From Rhodocollybia butyracea (Eukaryota; Basidiomycota; Agaricomycetes; Agaricales; Omphalotaceae), in NCBI GenBank assembly GCA_015501585.1, contig JADNRY010000271.1:19485-83484 (forward strand): a stretch of 64,000 bases of DNA. Direction: 5' to 3'. Numbering within the stretch: the stretch's first letter is position 1; the number at the start of each line of letters is the position of its first letter. Below the pieces are notes generated by a model that saw only the letters and a program-made list of their open reading frames with translations, made no database searches and was not told the DNA's origin. Position numbers and translations under genes: made by a program. Below are positions 23,830 through 33,595 of the stretch, piece after piece.

Positions 23830-24883
23830 ATGTCCACGCTGATGCATGATTTTTTTAGCACAGACTCCATTGTCTCCAACGATGTTCATGGCCGCGCTCG
23901 CCATGTATTTATTTGCCGAAAATGCTCAAAAGTCTTCAGCCGCCTCTATGCCTCCCGTCGAGAACATCGTTTCCGCCATCACTTTTTGCGCTGCTACCGG
24001 CTTCATATTCCGTGGTACGATCCTGGACGTTCCGAAGCTATGCGCCATATCATTGGCCCTCCCCCGGTGAATCCATCCCTTTGGTTGGTAATTTTTGAAT
24101 ATTGATTTTGTTTTCAGGATATCTGCCTTTGATTCCTTTCGTCGTGTTACCTAGCATTGTTCTCTTAAGCTGTGTTGTTCGTGAGTACGTTCCCTTCAAT
24201 ATGTGTCTCATCTTTCTTAGTCTTCCTGATAGCTTTGCCTTAACTTGTGCACTTCCTATTGTCAATATACTAGTTACGAGTCACGTTATCTTAAACATTT
24301 GCTCTCGTTTTCTTCCACTACGTTCTCTTAAGATGATATCCGCCACCGTTGCTGTTGCTCGTCTTTGCCTTCTCTCAGTTGAACAGGATACTGTTCTTTT
24401 GTTCACCCACCTCCCATTTCATCCACTTCCCTTTATTCTCCAGTTATCCAGTGATATTCTCTACCCACCATCTGACCTCGCGTACGGGCTGAAACCTACT
24501 TCGTTTCCCGTGAGATTTTTTCTTCTTCTGTCCAGTCTTCATGAATAATATCACTGTAACTGTTATTTTTTCCAGGGAAAACCCTGCCTTGCTCATGTTA
24601 TTAACCTAGCAGTGAATGCAGTCAAGCCGTCTGAGCCTGACAGTGCCCATCTTGCTTTTTGGGCCACAATCCTTAATGCTGAAGGTCCGTTGACACCGTT
24701 GGGCCAGGTTGCCATGTCTGTATCCCATAAGATAAAGTTTGGTCTTGGTATGTACCTTCGACTGATCTCGATTATCTATTCAACACTAACATCTTTATCT
24801 CATCAGATTTGAATCATTTGATTGCAGAAGATGTCGAAACTTTTGATGACATGCCTGAGTTGGAGCCTTCGGGCCCTTGGTAG
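23830..24883 (+). CDS. second unrecognised plus-strand gene in the hAT
   Basis: Probable short-exon gene. One frame gives AQTPLSPTMFMAALAMYLFA and ENIVSAITFCAATGFIFRG (to about 24066); a last exon after an intron at about 24745-24805 reads DLNHLIAEDVETFDDMPELE to a stop at 24881-24883, preceded by CLAHVINLAVNAVKPSEPDS. Middle exons (24110-24560) are ambiguous. It may be a separate small protein or a distal part of the preceding gene. No family recognised. Confidence 0.35.
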
Positions 24884-25281
24884 TCGTTCCGTTTTAATGT
24901 AGTGATCAAAATTTCTCCGTAGCTTTAAATATTTTATTGTAATTCTCACCTTACATACAAGTATTATATGTTGACTTGTTCCACTCGCAAGTACCTGCAA
25001 GTACCCGCAAGTCAGTCAAAATTCTGTAAAGTCTGACCTGCGACTCGCCGCTGACCCGTGGGAAACGGATCTTGGGATCCGCGAGTCATATAATTGCGGG
25101 TTTTCCCACGGATCTTACCTGCGAGTACCTGGGAAGACCCGGACTTGTGGACATCTCTAATTTGCACGCACTCCTCGCCAATCATGCCGAGATTACATAC
25201 TATTGATGTGGGTTCATATACTTAAACTTAGAGTTTCCGAAATCACCTTGTTTCAATTTTTCCTCTTCTTCCTTGCTCATC

Positions 25282-27011
25282 ATGTCAGACAACAATGGAG
25301 ACATCTCAGATGTTTCCGAAGATCCTGAATTCATACCTTATACTCTTCCAAGTGTTGAAAATATTACCATGTATGACCGCCAGGTGAGTGGCACCAGTGA
25401 CCAAAGTGGCACTCTATGATTTTGTAAACACATTCTCATTTGTTCAAGGTCCTCGATAAAATTTAGCAACAAAATCAAGATCTCCTTGAACACAATTCCA
25501 AACTTTGTATGAATAACTCCGACTTGAAATCTCAGCTTGCTCTTGCAAAACGGCAGAAAACATCTCGAAAAGACGCTGCCGCAGATTCGGATCCACTTCT
25601 CAACCATGAACTAATTGTAAAGCTGGGGAAGAAATATGTAGTCACGGTGTTTCCATGGCCTAGCGCTGATATGTTCATGTGCCGTCCCCTACCAGATAGT
25701 CCTGAGCCTGAATCATCGGAGCGTTTCGAAAATGGTAAATTCGAGATGGGCCTTGTACGGGAGTTGCATCTTTATCTGAATGATCGAGCGCTATGTAAAC
25801 TTGCCGCAGACTATGCTCCATTCAGACAGAAGGTTTGTTCCACTTTTTTCATGCTGTCCTTGCTACTGCTAAACCTGACCTTTTCGATACAAAGTTTATT
25901 CATCAAGCTAAACAAGGGCATGCAGCTATGCTACACACCGTCCGCGATTGTGCATATCTAATCATGTCTGAGATAGACATGCAGCCAGATGTCTGGATTT
26001 TGAAGGCTGGAAGCCCTCTACGTCGCGACTCAACGGTGCTTAAAGCCCTTTTAGAATTTCCGGGCTCTTCTGCAGCCAACTCGCCTTTTTCACCCATATT
26101 CTATCCAAACATGGAACGGGATAATACAAAGCTATTTATGAATGAATATCAACCAAAAGTGAGTACGATACTCCGTATATGTTTGTACTCTATCCTGATC
26201 TTATCTTGAAAGATTTTACGCGCAATATTTTTTGGAAAACAATCCCTCAGTTCTGACCCTTCGACTTTTAATTATGGAACTTCGCTTGTGGGAATGCTCT
26301 GGGGGGTAAAAAGTGTCAACAATGCTTGTATTGCATTATCTGCTATGATCGTGAGTTCTTAACTAAAGACATTGTTGACATACTAAAAACTTTGACTTCC
26401 AGACTCAATTTTTACTATCGGATGATACCGAATTTAACCCTGTAGGCAAAAACTCGAAAATGAACTACAAGAAGGACTACATTGCATATCGTACTTTCCT
26501 CAATGGCTTGAATGGGACAAACTATCTTCAAATGCTCTATGTGTTTAAATTCGCGTGTATTTGTGGGAATGCCTTCCGCCGCTGCTGCCACCCCAACATC
26601 TGAAGTTGATGCTGTTACTGAAGCACTACTTGCAGTCAGGCTTGCGGACAATGAGTTATCACCAGGTCTGTGAGTTTGTTACACTTGTGTAGATATTTTA
26701 CTAACACGCAGTAGCTACTTCTGCTCCTCAGTCAATCGCGCCGGATTTGGACTTGCCGACCCCCTTGCTATCCCGGAAGCCAATAATCTGGACGTAGGCA
26801 GCGACGAAGGTGTTCCTCCAGATGTCAATAATCATCAGGCGCGCAGTCAAGGGCGAGGTCGGGGTCGTGGTCGTGGGGCTGGTCGAAGCTGAGGTCAGAG
26901 TCAGGCCCAAGTTCCAGCGGGCAATAGCGAAGGAGAAGCCATGGGCGGCGGCGGTGTTGCGACGGAAGAACAACCTCCGGCCCGTCCCTTGAGAACCCGA
27001 AAGAAAAAGTA
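25282..27011 (+). pseudogene. Plavaka 1 cargo gene of unknown function, decayed
   Basis: Starts MSDNNGDISDVSEDPEFIPY (acidic), then a coiled-coil-like stretch (LLEHNSKLCMNNSDLKSQLA), then a domain with FPWPSADMFMCRP, LNDRALCKLAADYAPF, VWILKAGSPLRR and LVGMLWGVKSVNNACIALSA, and near the end TQFLLSDDTEFNPVG. A C-terminal tail is rich in GRGRGRG and ends TRKKK. In-frame stops (TAG near 25464, TGA near 26890) and a frame change near 25830 indicate decay. Architecture resembles unknown proteins that often accompany transposases in Agaricomycetes (DUF6698-like in general layout, not verified). Confidence 0.45.
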
Positions 27012-28610
27012 GGGGCCTACCAGTCTGAATAGCGCACACGCACACGATCTGTACATATTATCCATGCGCTGAATGCAATCTGTATATACTTACATTTTGA
27101 AGCTAGCGTGATTTGTCAGTGCGGCGTTTGATACAGGGCGCTTATCTTTCTCTTCTTCAACCGCTACAACCACCATCGACCTCAACACTCAACTACCATC
27201 AACCTCAACATTCAACTACCATCTCAAACTATCTGCCCGCATCAACCAGACAAATCCTACTCAATAACTTCAGCAGAACCTTCAGAAAGGAATTGCTCAA
27301 CTTTGGACCTGGGTAATTTGAGGGTGTAGTGGTGGATTGTTTCAAGGAAACCGAGATGTTAGAACTACTGGACTCATTGTATCAAAGGTACATTGTTACG
27401 CTATCTGTACATGTTCACAGCTAATATTTTTCTCAGGTTTTACTCGCCATCTTTTACCTGCATATTCGACGTTTTCCCATCCCAGCTTTGCCCTGCAACC
27501 AGCAAATTAGCACCATCTGAGGCTGAGACCATGCTCAACCCCATGGGTGTGTTCTCATCTTCACTTGGCGCAGTTTTCTTGGTTCTATGCATCGCAGAAC
27601 GACAGTATCGGTCGTTTACTACCTGGTTTTTCACTCCATCACAACTGTATGCTTCGTCAATATAATATACTACCCCTTCCGCCAAGACAGCCACCGACCT
27701 CGACCCTCTCCTATCAGGCCAACCTTCCTGATGTCATGCTGCATTATCTCTCAACTGACCGCACATCCAAATCTCAGTCTTTTTTCCAAAATACAAATAC
27801 ACGTACAACACCATCTCTGACGCCTGTCTTCCGGGCGAATATAACATTTGAAGCCGCCACCCTCGAAGCTGTAGTCGCGCGCATCTCCAACAACGCCACC
27901 ATCTGCGAAGACCTGACATTCAAGCCTACAGAACTATGCCACCCAGACTCATGCTCAGCACAACGAGAAAATTGCTGCCAGGATCGAGCAATTCCATGCT
28001 ACTGCGGCTGGTGCCGCCGCCACCGCCGATGACGACAATGACGAAGGGTAAAGGATTTTTACCAGTTTGTTTGTGCGTCACGTATTCTTCTTACATGCGT
28101 ATGCACACTATGACAGTGTATGCAACTGAATGTGCTCGAGACGGTGTAGCTGGAGAAGGAGAGGGCGAGGAATCGAGGATCGGTATGTTTCTTTCCGCGC
28201 ATTCAATTCACTCAATTGTTTTACAGAAAAAACGCCGTCGGTACCTCTCAATTCTCATCTCCCTCATACTCTCCCCTCAACCCAAGGTCACACCTACACT
28301 GCTGCATCCAACCTCTGCGCCGCCCTCTGTTCCTTCAGCTCCTCCGGCCTCACCAACTGCTTTAGTCTCCACGCGCAATCTCATTCTTACCGCTACCACC
28401 AGATTTTTTGGGGCCCCAAGGCCAAATATACCTGGTAAGCTGCGTAGCGGCCTTCAGACGCTATCTCAGTTATTCTCTGGCTATTGCAATCGTTGTCACG
28501 AAAGCCTCTCTCAAACCTCGCAAACAGCGACTCATAGGAGGTTTGGCGCACTTCCCTGTCAATTGTGACTTTCACAGCCCACTACGTGAACACCTAAATG
28601 TTTCTTGGCA
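27012..28610 (+). other. unresolved coding-like debris in Plavaka element 1
   Basis: Plus-strand pieces read like protein in short runs (ITFEAATLEAVVARISNNA near 27840-27900; HNEKIAARIEQFHATAAGAA with TADDDNDEG near 27958-28050), but frames change often and no gene model holds. The rest is Pro/Thr/Ser-rich low complexity. I cannot assign a function. Confidence 0.35.
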
Positions 28611-28679
28611 TCTTAAGCGCAGGTAAGCGGTTATAATCCACTACCGGTGTATCGAATTAACCCAGCTTTTAGATAATAA

Positions 28680-28775
28680 TATGTCTGTATGGCGTAGTGG
28701 GAACTATGCCCTACACTTGTAATGTAAGCGCCTTGTAAGCTGGAGGTCAATAGTTCGAAACCGGGTTGTAACTAA
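28680..28775 (+). ncRNA. tRNA-Thr-like sequence, probable SINE head
   Basis: Contains an A-box-like tggcgtagtgg and a B-box-like gttcgaaacc at tRNA-like spacing, with cttgtaa anticodon-loop sequences (anticodon TGT, threonine) twice in between. The arms do not fold as a proper tRNA: the anticodon arm looks partly duplicated and the variable region is too long. An AT-rich tail follows, which fits a tRNA-derived SINE rather than a working tRNA gene. Confidence 0.4.
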
Positions 28776-29015
28776 CTGTATTAATAAATGTAAACAATGT
28801 ATAAGTGTACTAATAACTATAATAGCAATCAAATTATCACTAATACCTACTAATAACAAACTAAGCACTAATACCTACTAATAGTAAACTAAGCAAATAT
28901 GCTACTAGTAGCGTTACGAAGTATTCACTGATATCACTAACTAACTAATAGTATACTAACTAGACTACTACTTAGTAGTAGTAGCACAATTATGTTTTTG
29001 CGAAACAGGTGGGGT

Positions 29016-29032
29016 GGGGGGGGGGGGGGGGG
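29016..29032 (+). repeat. 17-bp poly-G run
   Basis: Seventeen G in a row, preceded by ggggt, at the border of the right subterminal region of Plavaka element 1. Confidence 0.9.
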
Positions 29033-29210
29033 TTATAAGCGCTGACAAGTAACTCCCCCGGCTCTAAGCGCTTATAGCTCCGGCAGACCGCTTATAATCC
29101 CGGCCGCTTATAAACTTAAGCCATGTTGATGGCCGCTAACAAGCGGCATTCTGATTATGGCATTTATAAGCGGTTACGGCCGGTTACGAGCAGAATTCGG
29201 AGTTTCCGAC
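29033..29210. repeat. right subterminal region of Plavaka 1 with cgcttataa motifs
   Basis: The motif cgcttata(a) or its complement occurs near 29034, 29068, 29088, 29103 and 29165, and once at the left end (13164-13175, cgcttataagcg). Clustered subterminal motifs are typical transposase binding sites in CACTA-like elements. Confidence 0.6.
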
Positions 29211-29316
29211 AAATATCTCACATGCTGTTTTGGAAAGGGTACTTTTGCCTGTTCTGGCCATCCCACCCATCCAGTATACTTGATCTTGGGAATCGGATAT
29301 ACTAGCCCAGTCACGG
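29211..29316 (-). pseudogene. NLR copy A, Walker A fragment
   Basis: About 100 bp stranded between two insertions. The minus strand reads DQVYWMGGMARTGKSTLSK; the P-loop is GMARTGKST, where copy B has GMAGTGKST. It still fits GxxxxGK[ST]. Confidence 0.85.
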
Positions 29317-30843
29317 TGAGAGGTCTAAACTGGGGTGAACTTAGAAATGGCTTACACAACCACACCAAACACACACACAACTTATTACTCAGTTCGGGTT
29401 TTTAGTTCAGCCAAATAATATATATTTTAAACTTCAATCTATTCAAGTGCTTCCTTGCTACACTGATTGTTATTTCACTAAGTGCCTTCCCTTTCAAAGT
29501 ACAGACTTATTTAAGCTGATCCCCAAGCTCTGAGCTGTCAAACAAATACTATTCCTAAGTCCCTTGGTAAAATCACAAATTAACACAAGTCACAACTGAC
29601 CAGAGGGTGTCCCTATAACTCAGACAGAGCTCTGACTGCAGCCTAACTGTGGTTTGAAAATAATATTCAAAGTCCTTTCTAAGTCTTTGTCTTAACTTCT
29701 CTGCACTCAGTTCACACTGAATCTCTTTCTGTCTCTTTACTCAAGTTCAATTGCTTGTCAATTTCTCTCTGTAAATCCCAGTCTTTATATCAATTCAATC
29801 TTTTAGTAGTAGCCTGATAAGGAGCTGCTACACCTGGTGGGGGTAAGAAAGAATCCTTTTCTCTTCATTTCCTTGCCTTTTTATACTCCTAGGTCCTTGA
29901 AATTTTCTTAATTAAGGTACCATGGGTTGGTAAGACGCTCTTGGCTTGCCAAGAGCCAAGATGATAAATCTCATGTTGCCCTTTTAAGCCATAAGTGAGC
30001 TTATAAGTGTTCTCCTGGTTCCTACACTGTCCCCAGGGCTCTATATCATTGTCTCATGGGTCCTCTACCCATATTACACCTTTTCTACACCTTTTATTTA
30101 ATAAGTAAAGGAGGGCAGGGAAGAACGATGCATTCCCGATGAGTGGTTCGACTCTGATGTGCTTTAAGCGCCGGGCGGTCCGTCCGTCCCGCGGTTCAAG
30201 TTTGCGGCGTCGTTCCGTATCTCCCCTTTTCTCTTCTCCTCCCGGGTCCTACCGGGTACTTGTATACAGGTGGACCGTCCCGTAGGTCGGTCCGAATAAA
30301 TTTTATTATAGGCATGTCGCTAGGACGCGCCCCGCCTTTCTTTTACAGCCGGCGCCGGGCCACTTTGATCCCCGGCGCCTAATTCATCACTAATCGTCTA
30401 GTTTCTCTCTGTAGTTCGTTCCAGGGAACCAGTGCTTCGATCCTCTTACTTTAAACGGATATGGGTTCGCATTATGCTTGCCCTCATTCGTCTCTCTTTA
30501 TCTATTCTAATCCTGTCTTGTATATCCCTGTATAGGACTTTTTGTAGTAGGTAGTATTAATTGAATAGACTTTAGATCTGGCAAGCCTAAATCAATCTAG
30601 GTAAATCAATTTGATTGATTTTGAGTTTGTGGGTCAACGATGCATCCTTGCACAGTAATGTAGCCTCTTAAAACATAGTGTATCTCCCTTCAAATGGGTT
30701 TCTACATACTAGATACCTGAAGTGGACCTTCAAAGTGTCTAATACATAACGTACCCTAGGTAGTGACGTGACGTGTTTCACGGGGTCTTTTAAATGATGA
30801 CATTTCGCTTGAATTTCGGCGTACAGCGTAATTCGGCGTGTCA
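29317..30843. mobile_element. probable solo LTR, 1.5 kb
   Basis: Begins TGAGAGGTC and ends GGCGTGTCA, flanked by acgg at 29313-29316 and 30844-30847. The empty site rebuilt from the flanks has the same length as copy B. There is no coding capacity; a TATA-like tttttatact occurs near 29878. TG..CA ends and a short target repeat fit a solo LTR, but no second copy is in the window to prove it. Confidence 0.5.
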
Positions 30844-31872
30844 ACGGATTTCTTGAAGAATTTGGACCCTTGTTCCTGGGGTGCATGACCTCCTCATGCT
30901 CTTAGCATGGTCATGAAAGGCCTCTTTAGAGGGAGTGAGTTTGCTAAGGAACATTTCCTGCCCATATCTCAATTTATTGACCCTTGAAAACAATACTTCC
31001 ACATACCTTACTGATTTGAGTTGTGTTTCTTTCAATGCGCAACAAAAATTTTCTCTGCATTCGGTGCAAGATATGTCATTTTGACCAACTGTACTGATTT
31101 TTTGGACATACCTCGCAAGCCTTGAAGGCATTACTTATATCCTGGAAGTATTGATCAATTTCTTGAGAAAGAACATCTGCCTGAACCACATGTTGTATGT
31201 GTCCAAGTATCTTGGAAGTCCATGTCTCATATTTTTGAGGTACTGCTTTGATATTGATTTTCTCGAGTTCGCTAGACACCCATCAATGATTAATCCTAGT
31301 ATTTAGCATAGCCTCATACCTGGCCAGGCCTTCAAAAATTTTATCCGTCTCACTGGAGCCACTCTGCTCATTTCTATATTCCTTCACATCTTTCACCTTG
31401 GATGCCAGGTCTTTGGCCAATGCCTCCGTCCTTTCTTTGTTCTTGGATACTTGCTGTGAATTTAGAAGTGGATGTGTTGCAATGAGCAAAGATCAAATAT
31501 CAACTTGAAACTCCACTCACATGGTAGATCTGAATACATTTAGAAACTACACCAAGGGCAGAACCCACACCCGCAGGTACAACTGGAACCAAGTCCGCAA
31601 TTTCTTTCAATACTACGAGGCCTTTTTCTACAGCGGCTCCTGCAACGTGCAAAGCATTAGGGTTGTTCAGCGTGTTCGGCGTGATACTATTTTCAATGTT
31701 CTGGGCCCCGGGGACACTCCGCGTCGCTTGAATAGACTCTGAAGGTCCAGAGTCTCTTGAGCTCCGAGTACTGCCCGCATCAGAAGAGGAATTTGTCTTG
31801 CGGTTTTTTTCGAGAAAGTGGTTTGTACCATTTGCGTGTGGCTTTGGTCTGGTTCTTGGTCTGGTTTGACAT
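30844..31872 (-). pseudogene. NLR copy A, N-terminal exons
   Basis: Minus strand from ATG 31872: MSNQTKNQTKATRKW, then a T7 run (about 31802-31808) where copy B has T6, which breaks the frame. It continues with LVPVVPAGVGSALGVVSKC (hydrophobic helix), a coiled exon (ALAKDLASKVKDVKEYR, 31290-31490), ADVLSQEIDQYFQDISNAFK (31090-31270) and SKLTPSKEAFHDHAKSMRR (30890-30960). The helical N-terminal region resembles HeLo/MLKL-like adaptor regions of basidiomycete NLRs. That is family-level inference. Confidence 0.75.
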
Positions 31873-32514
31873 TATCGTGCCTAGTAATTCCATCAAAGGA
31901 ACATGATAGTCAACGTTTGCAGAAGTAACAAAGCAATAAACACTTACAGATTGCTGTGAGGCAGGTAACAACGGGGTGTCGGCCTCAACTGCTTGAACTT
32001 TCGCTTCTTATATCTTGCGAAGCATCAGATTCCCACCGAATTTTACAATAGATACCAATGCTGATCACGTCGTGTCGTGGCAGCGGCAGAACATCTCCTG
32101 TTGACCTGCGGTATGTCGTTACGCACCTATATCTGTTAGTACCACTGGCTCTGTACGGGCGGACTGGGAGTTTAAGAGCTGATGGTAGATCCTGAATACT
32201 GACCTGAGCTTTGCCCACTGACGCAATGCCTGCCGCTCCTCTTTGTGCCTTCTGACTTTCAAGCCCGTTTTCAAACTGATCATCACATTCAAAAGCGATT
32301 CAAGAATTTGTATTGCCCATGCGGCTGGCCACTACTAGTTTGATGTACACGCTAGACGCGGTTGGAGCGCGCATACAGGCGCATACTTGCCATTGAGATT
32401 TTTTTGAAGCTTAAGCTTGTTCTATATCGATCTCCACAATTTTGGTCTACCTCTAACAGCTTGGGGTGACAAGTCTTCTAGGAAGTGCTCAAGCTCTGGG
32501 GCAACATGGAGACA
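31873..32514. other. copy A sequence upstream of the NLR (presumed promoter)
   Basis: Aligns with copy B 57645-58260. No gene recognised. It contains the 5' flank of the minus-strand NLR and ends at the LINE target site aacatggagaca (32503-32514). Confidence 0.5.
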
Positions 32515-33207
32515 CACTACATACTCGACATCTTCCATTCTCTACTCAACCAACTTCGTGCAGCGTTCCCAGAAATACAAATAAAGATCTCATGGGTCCC
32601 AAGTCACAAAGGTGTAGAAGGAAATGAGCGGGCGGACCAAGAGGCGAAGAAGGCAGCAGCTGGATGGTCCAGCAACAGAAGGCTATTGCCTGTGGAATTA
32701 CACTGCCGCCTACCTCGCAGTCGCACCGCCGCGGTTCATGTCTATCGCCGCAAGCTTGAAAAACAACACGATGACTTGTGGAAGAAGTCTCCTCGTTACA
32801 CAAAATTCAAAGATATTGACCCAGCGCCAGCCACGAAGGCCAGCCGGAACTACTGGAAACTATCTCGACACTTACCTCGGAAACCTCTCACCATTCTCAC
32901 TCAACTTCGCACCGGCCATATTCCTCTCCAGAGGCACCTCTACAACATCAAACGCACTGACTCGCCTACATGTCCATGCTGCTGCCGTCACCCGGAAACG
33001 GCGTTTCACTATCTCTTTCAATGTTCGGCACATCGGGAAGCGAGGAATCGTTTACGGTGAGTCGTCAGTAGGAAACACTGGAGAATGAGCTCCCTCCTTA
33101 CATCACCCAAGCTTCTACAATACCTCTTTCTCTATGTCAACGAAACTAAATGCTTCCACCACATTCTCAGGGACCTACCGGAGTTATCAGAAGAGGAAGA
33201 CGAGTAG
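32515..33207 (+). pseudogene. LINE ORF2 C-terminus: RNase H and zinc-finger tail
   Basis: Reads KISWVPSHKGVEGNERADQEA (RNase H C-terminal motif), LPVELHCRLPRSRTAAVHVYR, LTQLRTGHIPLQRHLYNI and the cysteine cluster CPCCCRHPETAFHYLFQC. One in-frame TGA (about 33058) interrupts it before the final ELSEEEDE and stop at 33205-33207. It matches the C-terminal layout of Tad1-clade LINEs of basidiomycetes; endonuclease and reverse transcriptase are lost by truncation. Confidence 0.8.
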
Positions 33208-33595
33208 TTTCCGGTGCCTCTGTCTCACACATTTCTCGCTTATTTTCCACTCTATCTATCATTTCCCTTTCTCTTTCCATTTCTCTCATTTCTCTCACAT
33301 CTATCTCTCTATTTCATCTCGCTCATCTCTCTCATCTCTCCATTTCCTTACATACATTACCTACCTTACTCTACCCATCCACCACAATGCACGGACATTG
33401 ACACAATGCTGACCAGTGCGTAATCTGGCAGAGAGCACGCTCTCGCCCTGTTACTCTAGGAACTTATCGTTGCCGGAAGAGTTACCTACCATGACAGTCT
33501 AGACCTTTTCTCGATAGTAATTACTGTGCGTATACTCGCTACCATACTCTATCGCACAAATGTGAATAAATATGATTAAATAAAAAATAAAAAAA
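32515..33595 (+). mobile_element. 5'-truncated LINE (non-LTR retrotransposon)
   Basis: Flanked by the 12-bp direct repeat aacatggagaca (32503-32514 and 33596-33607), with an A-rich 3' end (taaaaaataaaaaaa) next to the right repeat. The interior is the C-terminal end of a LINE ORF2, followed by a C/T-rich 3' region (33230-33400). This is the standard product of target-primed reverse transcription. Confidence 0.85.

Larger units (their letters stand above)
16822..25159 (-). mobile_element. hAT DNA transposon, 8.3 kb, nested in Plavaka element 1
   Basis: The ends TAGAGATGTCCAC (left) and its complement (right) form inverted repeats. A perfect 8-bp target repeat atttgcac flanks it (16814-16821 and 25160-25167), the hAT hallmark. 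Subterminal regions contain repeated caagtacttg palindromes. It carries a hAT transposase on the minus strand and, divergently, unrelated plus-strand coding sequence of about 4 kb. The strand given is that of the transposase. Confidence 0.93.
13147..29210 (+). mobile_element. Plavaka-type (CACTA-related) DNA transposon 1, 16.1 kb, with nested hAT
   Basis: Ends are imperfect inverted repeats GTCGGAAACTTGAATTC (13147-13163) and GAATTCGGAGTTTCCGAC (29193-29210). The target repeat aaat lies at 13143-13146 and 29211-29214; removing the element restores tctcaaatatctcac exactly as in copy B (56520 region). Contents: a Plavaka transposase (13302-16776), a nested hAT (16822-25159), a decayed cargo gene (25282-27011), unresolved debris and a right end rich in cgcttataa motifs. 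Without the hAT it is about 7.7 kb. Confidence 0.85.

Noticed and set aside
28680..28775. Functional tRNA-Thr gene
   Set aside because: The anticodon arm is irregular, the variable region too long, and acceptor pairing is not evident.
13147..29210. TET/JBP dioxygenase gene, known to travel with some fungal Plavaka/KDZ elements
   Set aside because: I looked for an iron-binding dioxygenase motif pattern in both Plavaka elements and saw none; the cargo genes are of other families.
33230..33400. Ser/Leu-rich frames in several phases
   Set aside because: They come from a C/T-rich low-complexity LINE 3' region (tctctcatt-type repeats), not from a gene.
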